64,000 bases of DNA from Actinomycetota bacterium (GTDB taxonomy: Bacteria > Actinomycetota > Thermoleophilia > Gaiellales > Gaiellaceae), in the NCBI GenBank assembly GCA_020029615.1, contig JAIBJO010000001.1:1-64000 (forward strand). The letters are read 5' to 3'. The notes below the pieces were generated by a model, which saw nothing but the letters and a program-made list of their open reading frames with translations, did no database searches and was not told where the DNA came from. A program made the position numbers and the translations under genes. The first letter of the stretch is position 1; each line of letters begins with the position of its first letter. Below are positions 43,784-52,261 of this stretch, one piece after another.

Positions 43784-44059
43784 CTAATAGCTGTGGGTCT
43801 CGGCGACCTCGACGACCGTCGGCTGCATCGTGACGGGGAACCTGCCGATCACGCCTGTGGCGAGTAGTCGGTCTCGAAGAGTCTTGGCGTCCTCGACCGA
43901 CGCAAACTCCACCCGTACGAAGATGTCGTTCGGGTTGTCGACTCCTCGTGAGATCGTGTACCCCTTCGCAATCTCTGCGCGATTAGCAGGGTCGGTGTCG
44001 AAGATGGGCTTCCACTCGTCGTAATCAGCGTCGAAACCGATGAGCATGTACGCAGTCAT
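43784..44059 (-). CDS. Small alpha-beta barrel-like hypothetical protein
   Basis: 91 residues from ATG 44059; an in-frame ATG 15 bases upstream is also possible. 'AYMLIGFDADYDEWKPIFDTDPANRAEIAKGYTISRGVDNPNDIFVRVEFASVEDAKTLRDRLL' reads like a ferredoxin-like or dimeric alpha-beta barrel protein of the type that modifies or binds small organic molecules. I cannot name the family with certainty. It is one of the few intact genes in the tRNA-Val segment. Confidence 0.65.
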   Translation of the reverse strand: MTAYMLIGFDADYDEWKPIFDTDPANRAEIAKGYTISRGVDNPNDIFVRVEFASVEDAKTLRDRLLATGVIGRFPVTMQPTVVEVAETHSY

Positions 44060-44359
44060 GGCGTGCGCTCCATTCATAGGCGGCCGCGCTGGTCGCAGCC
44101 GAGCGAAGCGATCATAGGACAGGCGAGTCACATTCGATGTGCCAGCAGAGGCCTTGCTCGTGCTCTTACCCTTTGTGCGGCCGCGCTGCTCGGGCCGATC
44201 TCGCTCAACCGGGTGTGGGAGGGAGGGATAGCTGCGGCACTACCGCCCCCTCGCCGGCCCCCTTGGAGCCAGACCACACCCGGCCCTGATGCGCCGCCGA
44301 GTGTGACGCATCGGCTACACGGCGAGCATCCCCCTTGCGGGGCAAGTCAATCTCCTGAC

Positions 44360-44490
44360 GTGATCGTCTATGCCCCGTCGACGACGCCCTCTCGCCCGAC
44401 TTCCCGCTCGGCGTCGAGCTCGAGGTCTTCATCCGGCGCAAGGACGTCGAGCGGCTCGTCGAGGAGGTTCGCAAGGAGGGCTTGGCGTCT
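44360..44490 (+). pseudogene. Remnant of a small-protein gene, N-terminal part
   Basis: From 44361 the frame 'IVYA' and, after a one-base shift, 'VDDALSPDFPLGVELEVFIRRKDVERLVEEVRKE' reads like the first two thirds of a short protein whose tail (GDDPELASYLRIEE-ELEAGG) is scattered in four copies further on. After 'RKE' the family pattern is lost. It opposes the gene at 44490 and is a dead copy. Confidence 0.5.
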
Positions 44491-45080
44491 CAAGTCGCGA
44501 AACGACGGCGTCCGCTGCGACGAAGGCGACGCAACATCGCAATGCCGGCTTTCGTCGTAGGCCGGCTCTCGGAGACCTCGAGAGCCGCATCGATGAGCCG
44601 CGACACGTCTTCCTCGCTCCATCGCAAAGCACCGCTCGTATCCGACCTCGGCTGACCGAAACGGCCAAGCTCGCTCAGGAGCGCATGGCGGCGCTTAGGA
44701 CGAAGCAGCCAGCTCAGAGTGTCCGCCTTTTCGGGATACGCCTCGCAATAGTGCTCGACAACCGCAATCGCGAACATCCGATAGACGAGATCCTGAGCTC
44801 CCCGCCGAGTGCCGATGCGCCGTGCGTACGAATAGCCCGCCGCCCCGCGGAGTGCATCGGCCGAGAAGACGGCCGGACGACCACGGACCTTTCTGGGCGC
44901 GGCTTCGGAATCCACAGTAACTACGGAATCGGCTTCCGAAACAGCGCTGACGACCCTCGAATGGATCAGGCGACTCGTCACCCTGAGTGTCGGGGTCACC
45001 GCGCAGGTAGGCGAGTTTCGCGCAAGCTCGCGGGCGGCGTCCTCGGCCATCCGGAGGTGGTCACGAACATATGTTCGCAA
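44490..45080 (-). CDS. Hypothetical protein
   Basis: 196 residues. The stretch 'RGRPAVFSADALRGAAGYSYARRIGTRRGAQDLVYRMFAIAVVEHYCEAYPEKADTLSWLLRPKRRHALLSELGRFG' has protein-like composition and no internal stops. No domain is recognised. The N-terminus ('MRTYVRDHLRMAEDAARELAR') is helical. Several long frames on the other strand over the same place look like shadows. It could be an accessory gene of the former element. Confidence 0.5.
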   Translation of the reverse strand: MRTYVRDHLRMAEDAARELARNSPTCAVTPTLRVTSRLIHSRVVSAVSEADSVVTVDSEAAPRKVRGRPAVFSADALRGAAGYSYARRIGTRRGAQDLVYRMFAIAVVEHYCEAYPEKADTLSWLLRPKRRHALLSELGRFGQPRSDTSGALRWSEEDVSRLIDAALEVSESRPTTKAGIAMLRRLRRSGRRRFAT

Positions 45081-45160
45081 GCTCTGGGCCAGCGCGGCGC
45101 CACGCTTTTGGCCTCGCCGCGTCGACGAACCGCGGTGCGCGCGCGAGGTACCGTCTTCGG

Positions 45161-45780
45161 GTGGACATCGAGCAGATCGCCCCGCGCCTCTGGTGGTGGA
45201 CGGCGTCGCATCCCGACTGGACCCCGGAGGACCTTGAAGACGGCAAAGGCTGGGAACAGGTCGTCTCGCCGTACGCCTACCTCGCAGGCGAGACGCTCGT
45301 CCTCTTCGACCCGCTGATCGAGGACTGGGATCCCCTCGACCGCCTGGTCGAAGAGCACGGCGCGCCGTCGGTCTTCATCACGATCTTCTGGCATACGCGC
45401 AGCTCGCAGGAACTGCTCGACCGCTACGGCGGCGCATCGCTCTGGGCCCACGAACGGGCGGCAGACCGGGTCGGCGAACGGGCGCGAGTCACGAACACGT
45501 TCGCACCCGGAGTCGACCTACCAGGAGGCGTCGAGGCGATTTCGATGCGACGGATCGAGGAAGTGGCCTACCGGCTGCCCGACCGCAACGGAGTCGTCAT
45601 CGGCGACACGATTCTGCGTCACGGCGACTTGGCGGAGCTCTGTCCACCGACCTGGGGTGCGGAAGAGCGAGACGTTCGGCGCCCGCGGAGCAGGCGGTGC
45701 GACTGCTGATGGAGCATGCGCCCCACCAACTCCTCCTCACGCACGGTGGTCCCATGGACCCGAAAGCCCTCCAGATGTGA
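45161..45780 (+). pseudogene. Metallo-beta-lactamase-fold hydrolase with frameshift
   Basis: From GTG 45161 the frame reads 'DIEQIAPRLWWWTASHPDWTPEDLEDGKGWEQVVSPYAYLAGETLVLFDPLI', then 'VFITIFWHTRSSQELLDRYG' in place of the H-x-H-x-D-H motif and 'LPDRNGVVIGDTIL', as in the many dehydratase-like MBL proteins that lack metal ligands. Near 45660 the frame is lost and a shifted frame continues 'EQAVRLLMEHAPHQLLLTHGGPMDPKALQM' to the stop at 45778. The C-terminal half before the tail is also shortened. Confidence 0.7.
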
Positions 45781-45862
45781 ACTCCACGAGCGAGAGGCCG
45801 CTCCAGCGGGGCCTGCCAGAGATCCAGGACGATGAGAACACCTACTATCGAAGGAGCCGACC

Positions 45863-46429
45863 ATGCCGTGTGCGATCCGACAACTCGACGCATCGACATG
45901 GAACGCCTTCGCCGAGCTCGTCGAGCGCAACAACGGGGTTTACGGTGGCTGCTGGTGCATCGGCTATCACCCCGAGTGCGCAGAGAAGGGAATCAACTAT
46001 CGCGAGGCCAAGGAGGATCGCGTCCGCACGGGGCGCGCTCATGCCGCGCTTGTCATCGACGAGAACGGCGTCGCCCAGGGCTGGTGCCAGTACGGTAGCC
46101 CGGAGGAGCTCCCGGGCATCAAGCACAAGCGCGAGTACGACAAAGACGCTCCACCACGGCCGGATTGGCGGATCACCTGCATCTTCGTCGACAAGAGGCA
46201 TCGCGGCCAAGGCATCGCCCGGGCAGGCCTGGAGGGGGCGCTCGACCAGATCGCCCTTCTCGGCGGCGGCCTCGTCGAGGCCATCCCCGAGGTGACCGCC
46301 GGTCGCGAGGCGCAGGGCCGCTTCCTCTTCAGCGCGACGGTCGAGCTCTTCGAGCAGTACGGCTTCACCCGGGGTCGCCGCGTCGGCAAGCACGCCTGGA
46401 TCGTGAGCAGAGCAGTCGAGCCCGTTTGA
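45863..46429 (+). CDS. GNAT family acetyltransferase
   Basis: 188 residues. The acetyl-CoA site is 'CIFVDKRHRGQGIARAGLEGALDQI' and the C-terminal strand 'ATVELFEQYGFTRGRRVGKHAWIVSRAV'. The N-terminal part ('NNGVYGGCWCIGYHPECAEKGINYREAKEDRVRTGRAHAALVIDENGVAQGWCQYGSPEELP') with several cysteines is that of a GNAT group in which the substrate is unknown. It seems intact, unlike its neighbours. Confidence 0.88.
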   Translation: MPCAIRQLDASTWNAFAELVERNNGVYGGCWCIGYHPECAEKGINYREAKEDRVRTGRAHAALVIDENGVAQGWCQYGSPEELPGIKHKREYDKDAPPRPDWRITCIFVDKRHRGQGIARAGLEGALDQIALLGGGLVEAIPEVTAGREAQGRFLFSATVELFEQYGFTRGRRVGKHAWIVSRAVEPV

Positions 46430-46474
46430 GCATCTCGGTACGTCGGCCTCGGGCGAGGCCGGCTGCTTCCACCC

Positions 46475-46532
46475 GCCCGCCTCAAGCTCGTGCTCATCGA
46501 TCCGCAGGGGTAGCTCGCGAGCTCGGGATCGT
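46475..46532 (-). repeat. Small-protein tail remnant, copy A
   Basis: The minus strand encodes 'GDDPELASY', then, one base out of frame, 'LRIDEHELEAGG'. It is the same tail as in copies B to D. Confidence 0.55.
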
Positions 46533-46576
46533 CGCCTTGTAGTGGCGTCAGCGCGGATGCGCTGAATCGCTGGGCG

Positions 46577-47209
46577 TCAGCGAGCTGCGAGAGCGATGAG
46601 CTCCGCTGCCTCTTCGTAGCTCATGATGTCAGTGTTTACGACGAGGTCGTAGTGAGTGGGTAGCTCGGATTCGATCCCGAAGAAGCGCCGGAGATAATCG
46701 GCACGTGATCCATCTGACTCGCGGATCCGCTTCCCCGCTTCTTTGGACGTCAGATCGGCTGACTCGACAAGCCTCCGAGCTCGCGTTTCCGATGAGGCTG
46801 CGATGTGCACCCGAAGCACATCCGGACGCCCGGCGAGTGCGAACGATGCTCCATGAGCGCCGATCACAATGTCGCCTTTCCCTGCAACCTCGTTCACGAC
46901 GTCGACGATCAGGCTCTGAAGAAGCGCCGGAGATCTTTCATCGCTTCCAACAGGGGGCGCGATCCCAGTAACCGCCCACGCCTCTGCCGCACCGTGCCCG
47001 CTGCCGAGTTCTGACAGCACGCGACTCAGGAGCGACCTACGCCGCTCAGCATCCGCGACGTCACCCGGCGACACTCCACCCTTCGCCGCGGCCTGCGCGA
47101 TGATCTCCTCATCCAGATAGTCCACATCGAGCCTCTCGGCTACTAACCGTCCGACTTCCTCGCCTCCCGCGCCCGTGACTCGTGAGATGCAGACCACACT
47201 GCGATGCAC
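46577..47209 (-). CDS. Cytidylate kinase-like family protein
   Basis: 210 residues from a GTG start. 'VVCISRVTGAGGEEVGRLVAERLDVDYLDEEIIAQAAAKGG' is the P-loop-like start of the AAK33/Cmk-like family, with 'GKGDIVIGAHGASFALAGRPDVLRVHIAASSETRARRLVE', 'SKEAGKRIRESDGSRADYLRRFFG' and 'THYDLVVNTDIMSYEEAAELI'. These proteins are phosphotransferase relatives whose substrate is mostly unknown. It seems complete and is one of the intact members of the tRNA-Val segment. Confidence 0.85.
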   Translation of the reverse strand: MHRSVVCISRVTGAGGEEVGRLVAERLDVDYLDEEIIAQAAAKGGVSPGDVADAERRRSLLSRVLSELGSGHGAAEAWAVTGIAPPVGSDERSPALLQSLIVDVVNEVAGKGDIVIGAHGASFALAGRPDVLRVHIAASSETRARRLVESADLTSKEAGKRIRESDGSRADYLRRFFGIESELPTHYDLVVNTDIMSYEEAAELIALAAR

Positions 47210-47404
47210 GTCAGTGACGTTAGGCTGCCTCTCCGTCGCCCGTCAAGGTGCATTCGGTAGTTCACCGTCTCGAGCGCGCGTTCGCAGATCCGGGCTTGTC
47301 CAGCTTGCTCCGGCAGGCGCATACTCTTTGGTGAGGCCGGGCGTGCTGTGCTTGTCAGCGAGGGGGCGACAAGGAACTGATTGGTCTGGCCGTCAGTCGA
47401 CTCC

Positions 47405-47460
47405 CTTTCCCCGCGTCCGGCCTCGCCAGCTCCTGCTCCTCGACCCGCAGGCGGCGTACC
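47405..47460 (-). repeat. Small-protein tail remnant, copy B
   Basis: The minus strand encodes 'LVRRLRVEEQELARPDAG', a variant of the LRIEE-ELEAGG tail. Confidence 0.5.
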
Positions 47461-47564
47461 AGGAGAAAAGAGGAGTGGCCGCTGGGAACGGCCACTCGAA
47501 GGGGTAGAACTGGAGGATTGGGTACCCAGGTTTTCGTGGGAATCGGCGCTCGTCTCGTCCTCCT

Positions 47565-47640
47565 TCCGGGGGTACGCGCTCCTCGATCCGCAGGTCGCTC
47601 GCGAGCCCGGGATCCTCGCCTTCCTTCGAGAGGGGCAACG
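47565..47640 (-). repeat. Small-protein tail remnant, copy C
   Basis: The minus strand encodes 'LSKEGEDPGLASDLRIEER', with the GDDPELASYLRIEE core nearly intact. Confidence 0.55.
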
Positions 47641-47952
47641 GCGCGTTTACACTGGTCGCCGTCGCTCGTAGCCGCTCGCCTAGAGGGTCTGCGACGGACC
47701 TTCCCCGACTTTCGACTACGGATTGCTGACCAGATCGCCGAAGGCGATCTGGTCGTAACCCGGGTAACGGCACGCGGCATGCATACCGGTGTGTGGCAAG
47801 GAATTGAGCCGACGGGATCTGACATTCAGCTGCACGGCATCAATATCGACCGGGTCGAGGCACGCCTCATCGTGGAGCACTGGTGTGAGGCCGACACAGT
47901 CGGAATGCTCTATCAGATCGGGGTCGATCCGTTCGCGGGCAGAACACACTAA
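47640..47952 (+). pseudogene. Ester cyclase (SnoaL-like), N-terminally truncated
   Basis: The last 95 residues, from 'LVAARLEGLRRTFPDFRLRIADQIAEGDLVVTRVTARGMHTGVWQGIEPTGSDIQLHGINIDRVEARLIVEHWCEADTVGMLYQIG', match the C-terminal two thirds of ester cyclases (SnoaL-like polyketide cyclase family), with the Asp-Gln-Ile-Ala-Glu-Gly and His-x-Gly signatures. The usual N-terminal helix (about 40 residues) is missing, replaced by unrelated sequence and by remnant C. The protein could not form its whole cone. Confidence 0.65.
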
Positions 47953-48019
47953 AGCCAAAGATGACTCTCGTGGTTGCGCTGCAAGTGGCCGCCCAGCGGT
48001 GCCAGCTCTTCACGCCCGT

Positions 48020-48080
48020 TCGCCTCAAGCTCCCGCGTCTCGATCCGCACGTAGCTCGAGCCCGACTGGCTCACGAGCAT
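48020..48080 (-). repeat. Small-protein tail remnant, copy D
   Basis: The minus strand encodes 'VRIETRELEANG' after a shifted 'GLEL', again the ...LRIEE-ELEAGG tail. Confidence 0.5.
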
Positions 48081-48161
48081 CGGCGCGGGCGCGAGCCAAC
48101 ATGCCCGTCGACCTTCACTCGGCTAGCCCTTGCTGTGCGCCGTGTCCGCGGCGGTAGGCGG

Positions 48162-48611
48162 CTACGTCTCGGTGCGGGCGATCTCGAGCCTCTTCGCGCC
48201 CTCAAGCCGCATGCGCCGGCAGACGGCGAAGAAGGCCTCTGCTTCGTAGAGCCGCGCGAAGACGTTCACGGCGATCGGCCCTTCAGGCATCGAGGGCGTC
48301 GCGTCGAGGTCGTAGAACCAGCAGACCTCCGAATAAGCATCCTCGATGCCGTACCCCGAACCGTTCTCGACCGTGAGGAAGCCGACATCGCCAGGGCCGA
48401 CGATCGTGGTCGCGTGCTCACGCGGTGGCGTGCGCAGCTCGGAAAGGACGAGGTAGACCTCGCTTCCCGAATAGATCCCGTGGCGCGCTGAGCCGGCGGC
48501 AGGCAGCGCGTCCACGACAGCGCGGCACGTCTCCGGTGCCTGCTCCCAGAGTAGCCGCGCCGACGCGGCGACCCGCTCGTCGAGGAAGCGGAAGACGATC
48601 TCGTCCTGCAT
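48162..48611 (-). CDS. DUF3830 family protein (orphan)
   Basis: 149 residues. 'ASARLLWEQAPETCRAVVDALPAAGSARHGIYSGSEVYLVL', 'PGDVGFLTVENG' and 'SEVCWFYDLDATPSMPEGPIAVNVFARLYE' are the full DUF3830 pattern; these proteins have a cyclophilin-like fold and are usually found beside hydantoin or amidohydrolase genes. No such genes are in this window, so it is an orphan copy. It is intact although it lies in the decayed segment. Confidence 0.88.
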   Translation of the reverse strand: MQDEIVFRFLDERVAASARLLWEQAPETCRAVVDALPAAGSARHGIYSGSEVYLVLSELRTPPREHATTIVGPGDVGFLTVENGSGYGIEDAYSEVCWFYDLDATPSMPEGPIAVNVFARLYEAEAFFAVCRRMRLEGAKRLEIARTET

Positions 48612-48771
48612 GGGTACTGCTTACCACGCCCGCTTGCCAAGCGCCAAGCATTCGCGGCGGCTGAAACGACCCGGGCTGTAGCTCGAATCGATGATGACCT
48701 CGCAGCTCTTCCGGGTGCGCCCTCCACGCCATCGGACTCCCCTTCTGAGTAGCAGCGTCGATTCGTGTTCT

Positions 48772-48811
48772 ATGCACAGATGGCCGCAGGCCCGAGTCCT
48801 GTACCGCCCAT
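48772..48811 (+). repeat. Decayed copy of the tRNA-Val 3' half (att-like)
   Basis: Bases 48772-48811 match the last 41 bases of tRNA-Val (from the anticodon loop through discriminator A and the following T) at roughly five of six positions. Shared runs include TGGCCGCAGG, CGAGTCCTG and ACCGCCCAT. The 5' half is missing. The likeness ends sharply on both sides. Confidence 0.65.
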
Positions 48812-48968
48812 AGGGCAACGCGTCTGTTGGACGGTGCACGCGCTCGTGGCGCTCGGGTAGTCCGCGGTCGACTCGCTGGATGGTCGTCGTACTACCCCTT
48901 GTCGCATCCCCCTCTTCTGCGTACGGTCAGATCGGAAGCGGTTGCTGTGCGACGGTGGGGGAGGGGGA

Positions 48969-49226
48969 ATGACAGGCTTGCTCGGGCGCATGCACATCGC
49001 GACGCTCCGTCTCCGCGTGGCTCTGCGCCGATACTGGAAGCGGGTGGCGGTCGGAGCTCTGTGTGGGTGGCTGGTGTCGACGGTTCTCGGCGCATTCGTG
49101 CTCGTCGGGCTCGAGATGGAGCATGTGATCTCGGCGGAGACGTCCCCGTTCGTGGGCGCCGCTCTCGTATGGAGTGGAGTGGGGCTCGGATCGCTCGTCG
49201 GATACGCCTCGCGACCACGAACGTAG
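48969..49226 (+). CDS. Small membrane protein
   Basis: 85 residues from ATG 48969, which follows GGGGGAGGGGGA. Two transmembrane helices (about residues 28-50 and 60-80) with a short loop and a basic N-terminus ('MHIATLRLRVALRRYWKRVA') are all that can be seen. The charge pattern puts the N-terminus inside. No family is recognised. It lies just outside the tRNA-Val segment. Confidence 0.55.
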   Translation: MTGLLGRMHIATLRLRVALRRYWKRVAVGALCGWLVSTVLGAFVLVGLEMEHVISAETSPFVGAALVWSGVGLGSLVGYASRPRT

Positions 49227-49429
49227 CCGTCGCCGAGGCACGACAACCCCGAGCGCGGCTTGAGGAAAGGAGTGCCTGACTCCCGGGGAAGGGAACACCG
49301 CGCCCGGGGTCACCAAAAGTGTAACGTCGGCGGTCGGCTGCGCGCCGTGACGCACGAGCTTGAGCACCGACGAGTTCTCGTCTTGCGGCGGACCAGGCTC
49401 GGTCTTGCGGTGACGCTGGAAGCTGAGTG

Positions 49430-50911
49430 CTACCAGCCGGGCGGTGGGACGACGTAGACCGCGACGCCGAGCCCTGGGAGCTTGTCGACGACGAGGTCGC
49501 CGAGTGGCGTGACGATCCTGCCGTCGCGGAAGACGCGGAGCTTGCGCCCGCCGAGGCCTGTGACCGTGAACGACGTGCTCGTCGGTGACGTGGAGGTGTT
49601 CACGGCAATGACGTACGTCGCCCCGTTGTAGCGGCGGGCGCCGACTCGCACCGGGCTATCGGTCGACCAGTTCGCCCTGGCGACCGGCGCGAGGAGTGCA
49701 GGCGCCAGCGCCAGGATCTCCCGATTCACGAGGCGCACCTCGTTGCGGATGTCCTCGGCCCACCAGTCGGGGAAGTAGCCGATGCCCCGGGCCCCGCCTG
49801 CGATCGCGAGCCACGTCTCTGCGCGAACCACGGCTGGTGTCGGGTCCTCGTTGTCGCGGCAGTGCTCCATGGGGCCGGCCTCGATCCACTGGAACGTCGG
49901 CTTGCCGCCGGTAAGGGAGACGAGCTCGCGCTGCATCCAGTAGACGTTGTCGATCTGCTCGATCTTGCAGCGGACCTCCACCGGGTACGTGTCGAATCCG
50001 ATCACGTCCGCGCTGTTGAAGAAGTCCGGGTAGATGCCCTTCCCGTTCGGAGGCGGGGCGGCGCGCTGCGAGAAGTGGTCGGTGAGCGTCAGGAACGTGA
50101 CCCGTCCGTCCTCTTTCGGCTGCGGGAGGTTCTTGGCGTTTCCGACGGAGACGTCCGCCTCGTCGGGGAGGTGGAAGCCGACATGGCCAGGTCCCGAGAC
50201 TGCGGGAGTCTTCGCGTCGACAGTCGAGATCGCGCGGCCCTTCAGCCGGTCGAACTGCTCGTCGGTGCCCGTGCAGCTCACGCCGAGGAAGAGATTGATC
50301 CCGGCGCCTGTGCTCGTCGGGTAGTAGGTCGGGCACTGGCGCCAGACCATGCGGGGGAAGATTGCGTTCCCGTTCACTCGGAGCGGTGAGGAGCTCTCGA
50401 CGACCGGTGTTCCGGCGGGCAGCGCCGTAGTGGTCGCCGGGGGCGTAGGGGTGACGCCGGGCGGGAGCGCGGGCGGCAGCACGAACGGGGAGTCGGGGCC
50501 GGACGCGGTGGCTTCCACCGCCGCGGGGACAGCCGTCGCGATGGTCGCCGACGGCCACGGGTCCGTGCGGAACGAGCCGCGCGCCTCTGACTTGAACCCG
50601 TTCCGCCAGCGCGCGACCACTCGGAATCGGTAGGTCGTAGCCGGCTCGAGCCCGGCGAGCGTCGTGCGGGCCGTCAGGGCACCCTGCGCGACTGTGATCG
50701 GGGACCAGATGCCGTAGCGATCGTCCGTCCCCACCTCCAGGACGATTCGCGCCGGATCGGAGACGTGCCACTTGACGAGCGCGGAGAACGGCCTGGCTTC
50801 GACCTCGACGATGTTCGGGACGGGCGTTCGAGTCGCGTTCGCTCCGCTCGACGCCAGGGCAGCGACAGCGCCGAAGGCGAGCAGGAGGAGGGCTGCCGAG
50901 CGCCGCAGCAT
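49430..50911 (-). CDS. Secreted fibronectin type III/glycoside hydrolase-like protein
   Basis: 493 residues from ATG 50911; the upstream extension is not needed. A signal peptide (MLRRSAALLLLAFGAVAAL) and a fibronectin type III domain (about 30-115, 'PFSALVKWHVSDPARIVLEVGTDD', 'TTLAGLEPATTYRFRVVARW') are followed by a Pro/Thr linker and a barrel-like catalytic region with 'GFHLPDEADV', 'VIGFDTYPVE' and 'QWIEAGPMEHC'. The pattern resembles GH5/GH42-type carbohydrate enzymes, but the catalytic residues are not certain. Confidence 0.75.
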   Translation of the reverse strand: MLRRSAALLLLAFGAVAALASSGANATRTPVPNIVEVEARPFSALVKWHVSDPARIVLEVGTDDRYGIWSPITVAQGALTARTTLAGLEPATTYRFRVVARWRNGFKSEARGSFRTDPWPSATIATAVPAAVEATASGPDSPFVLPPALPPGVTPTPPATTTALPAGTPVVESSSPLRVNGNAIFPRMVWRQCPTYYPTSTGAGINLFLGVSCTGTDEQFDRLKGRAISTVDAKTPAVSGPGHVGFHLPDEADVSVGNAKNLPQPKEDGRVTFLTLTDHFSQRAAPPPNGKGIYPDFFNSADVIGFDTYPVEVRCKIEQIDNVYWMQRELVSLTGGKPTFQWIEAGPMEHCRDNEDPTPAVVRAETWLAIAGGARGIGYFPDWWAEDIRNEVRLVNREILALAPALLAPVARANWSTDSPVRVGARRYNGATYVIAVNTSTSPTSTSFTVTGLGGRKLRVFRDGRIVTPLGDLVVDKLPGLGVAVYVVPPPGW

Positions 50912-51024
50912 GGAATCAAGGTCGGCACTTCCTTCCGCGCCGCTGTCCCTCGAACGAGGGAGGGGCGACGACGTCCGCACTCACTTGAGCTGAGCGAACG
51001 CGCGGGGCTGCTAGCGTCAGAGCC

Positions 51025-51480
51025 GTGTCCGGGGTGATCATGGCGACGAGCGAGGGGCCGATCGAGCTCGAACTCTTCGACGCGGACGCCCCGAGGACGG
51101 TGGAGAACTTCACCAAGCTCGCGAGCGACGGGTACTACGACGGGCTCGTCTTCCACCGCGTGATCCCGGACTTCATGATCCAGGGCGGATGCCCGCGCGG
51201 GGACGGAACCGGCGGGCCGGGGTACTCGCTCGACGACGAGTTCAACCAGCACCCGATCGAGCGCGGCTATCTCGCGATGGCGAACTCTGGGCCGAACACC
51301 AACGGCTCGCAGTTCTTCATCGTCACTGCCGATGCGTGCCCGTGGCTCGACGGCAAGCACACGGTGTTCGGCCGCATCACCTCGGGACAGGATGTCGCGG
51401 ATCGGATCTCACTCGTGGAGCGAGACACGCGCGACCGTCCGCTCGACCCGGTCGTGCTCGAGTCCGTCGAGCTGACCTGA
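51025..51480 (+). CDS. Peptidyl-prolyl cis-trans isomerase (cyclophilin)
   Basis: 151 residues from a GTG start. 'TSEGPIELELFDADAPRTVENFTKLASDGYYDGLVFHRVIPDFMIQGGCP' (catalytic Arg in 'FHRV'), 'GYLAMANSGPNTNGSQFFIVT' and 'WLDGKHTVFGRI' are the cyclophilin active site. It is cytoplasmic (no signal peptide) and works as a proline isomerase in protein folding. It is the first gene of a plus-strand run of seven. Confidence 0.95.
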   Translation: MSGVIMATSEGPIELELFDADAPRTVENFTKLASDGYYDGLVFHRVIPDFMIQGGCPRGDGTGGPGYSLDDEFNQHPIERGYLAMANSGPNTNGSQFFIVTADACPWLDGKHTVFGRITSGQDVADRISLVERDTRDRPLDPVVLESVELT

Positions 51481-51525
51481 GCAGACGGCGGGATATCTCT
51501 CGCGCCGACGACTAGGCTCTCCGAC

Positions 51526-52257
51526 GTGGAGCTCGCGGGCAAGACCGCCGTCGTCACGGGCGCGTCGAGCGGCTTCGGTGCCGCGACCGTGCGCAAGCTG
51601 CGCGAAGCCGGCGTTCGCGTCGTGGGTGGGGCGCGCCGTGTCGAGCGCATCGACGCCGATTTGGCGCTCCCGCTCGACGTCACCGACGAGGAGAGCTGCG
51701 CCGCGTTCGTCACCCGCGCTGCGGCCGAGCTGGGAGGCATCGACATCCTCTACAACAACGCAGGGCTCGCCCTCGGCCGGTACCCCTTCACCGAGTCGAC
51801 GCCGGAGGACGAGGCGACGGTCTTGCACACGAACGTCGACGGCGCGATCCGCATCACGCGCCTCGCGCTCCCGCACGTTCGCGACGGCGGCCACATTCTC
51901 TTCACGGGCTCTATCGCGGGGCGGCAGGCGTACCAGAACGCCGCCGTGTACGTGGCCGCGAAGTTTGCGCTGCGCGGCTTCGTCTACGGGCTCCGCGAGG
52001 ACCTGCTCGGCCGCCCGATCCGGATCACGACCGTCGACCCGGGCCTCGCGGAGACCGAGTTCTCCCTCGTTCGCTTCAAGGGCGACGCCGATGCCGCGAA
52101 GGCGCCGTACGAGGGCGTGGAGCCGCTCACCGCGGACGACGTCGCCGAGTGCGTCCTGTTCACGCTCACCCGCCCTCTCCACGTGAACATCGACGAGATG
52201 GTGATCAAGGCTCTCGCGCAGTCGAGCGGCGGCCGGATCCTTCGCCGCGAGACCTGA
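51526..52257 (+). CDS. Short-chain dehydrogenase (YdfG-like)
   Basis: 243 residues from a GTG start. The motifs are in order: 'VVTGASSGFG', 'DILYNNAGLALGRYPF', catalytic Ser in 'LFTGSIAGR', 'VYVAAKFALRGFVYGLRED' with Tyr-x-x-x-Lys, and 'TTVDPGLAETEF'. The group includes YdfG/malonic semialdehyde reductases and serine dehydrogenases that use NADP. It starts 45 bases after the cyclophilin stop and 4 bases before the debranching enzyme. Confidence 0.92.
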   Translation: MELAGKTAVVTGASSGFGAATVRKLREAGVRVVGGARRVERIDADLALPLDVTDEESCAAFVTRAAAELGGIDILYNNAGLALGRYPFTESTPEDEATVLHTNVDGAIRITRLALPHVRDGGHILFTGSIAGRQAYQNAAVYVAAKFALRGFVYGLREDLLGRPIRITTVDPGLAETEFSLVRFKGDADAAKAPYEGVEPLTADDVAECVLFTLTRPLHVNIDEMVIKALAQSSGGRILRRET

Positions 52258-52261
52258 ACGG

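Larger units (their letters stand above)
47210..47640. other. Gene-poor stretch with two tail remnants
   Basis: No gene can be supported here. The stretch holds remnants B and C (listed apart) and short inverted stretches such as GAGTGGCCGCTGGGAACGGCCACTC (about 47473-47497), a hairpin-forming palindrome of unknown use. Confidence 0.35.
42731..48811. mobile_element. Candidate tRNA-Val-bounded decayed island
   Basis: The 6.1 kb between tRNA-Val and the decayed copy of its 3' half is poor in intact genes and full of broken ones. Just inside the tRNA, on the opposite strand (42842-42910), a short open stretch ends 'ALIGHKWPQMATG...' at a stop convergent with the tRNA, the usual place for an integrase end. 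No intact integrase, transposase or origin is visible. It is best read as the relic of one or more integrated elements. Confidence 0.45.

Noticed and set aside
44370-45317. Plus-strand frame of 315 codons opposite the gene at 44490
   Set aside because: Composition is Arg/Ala-rich without motifs; only its first 40 codons, from the small-protein remnant, look like real protein.
48772-48811. A second tRNA-Val gene
   Set aside because: Only the 3' half is left and the anticodon stem is broken.
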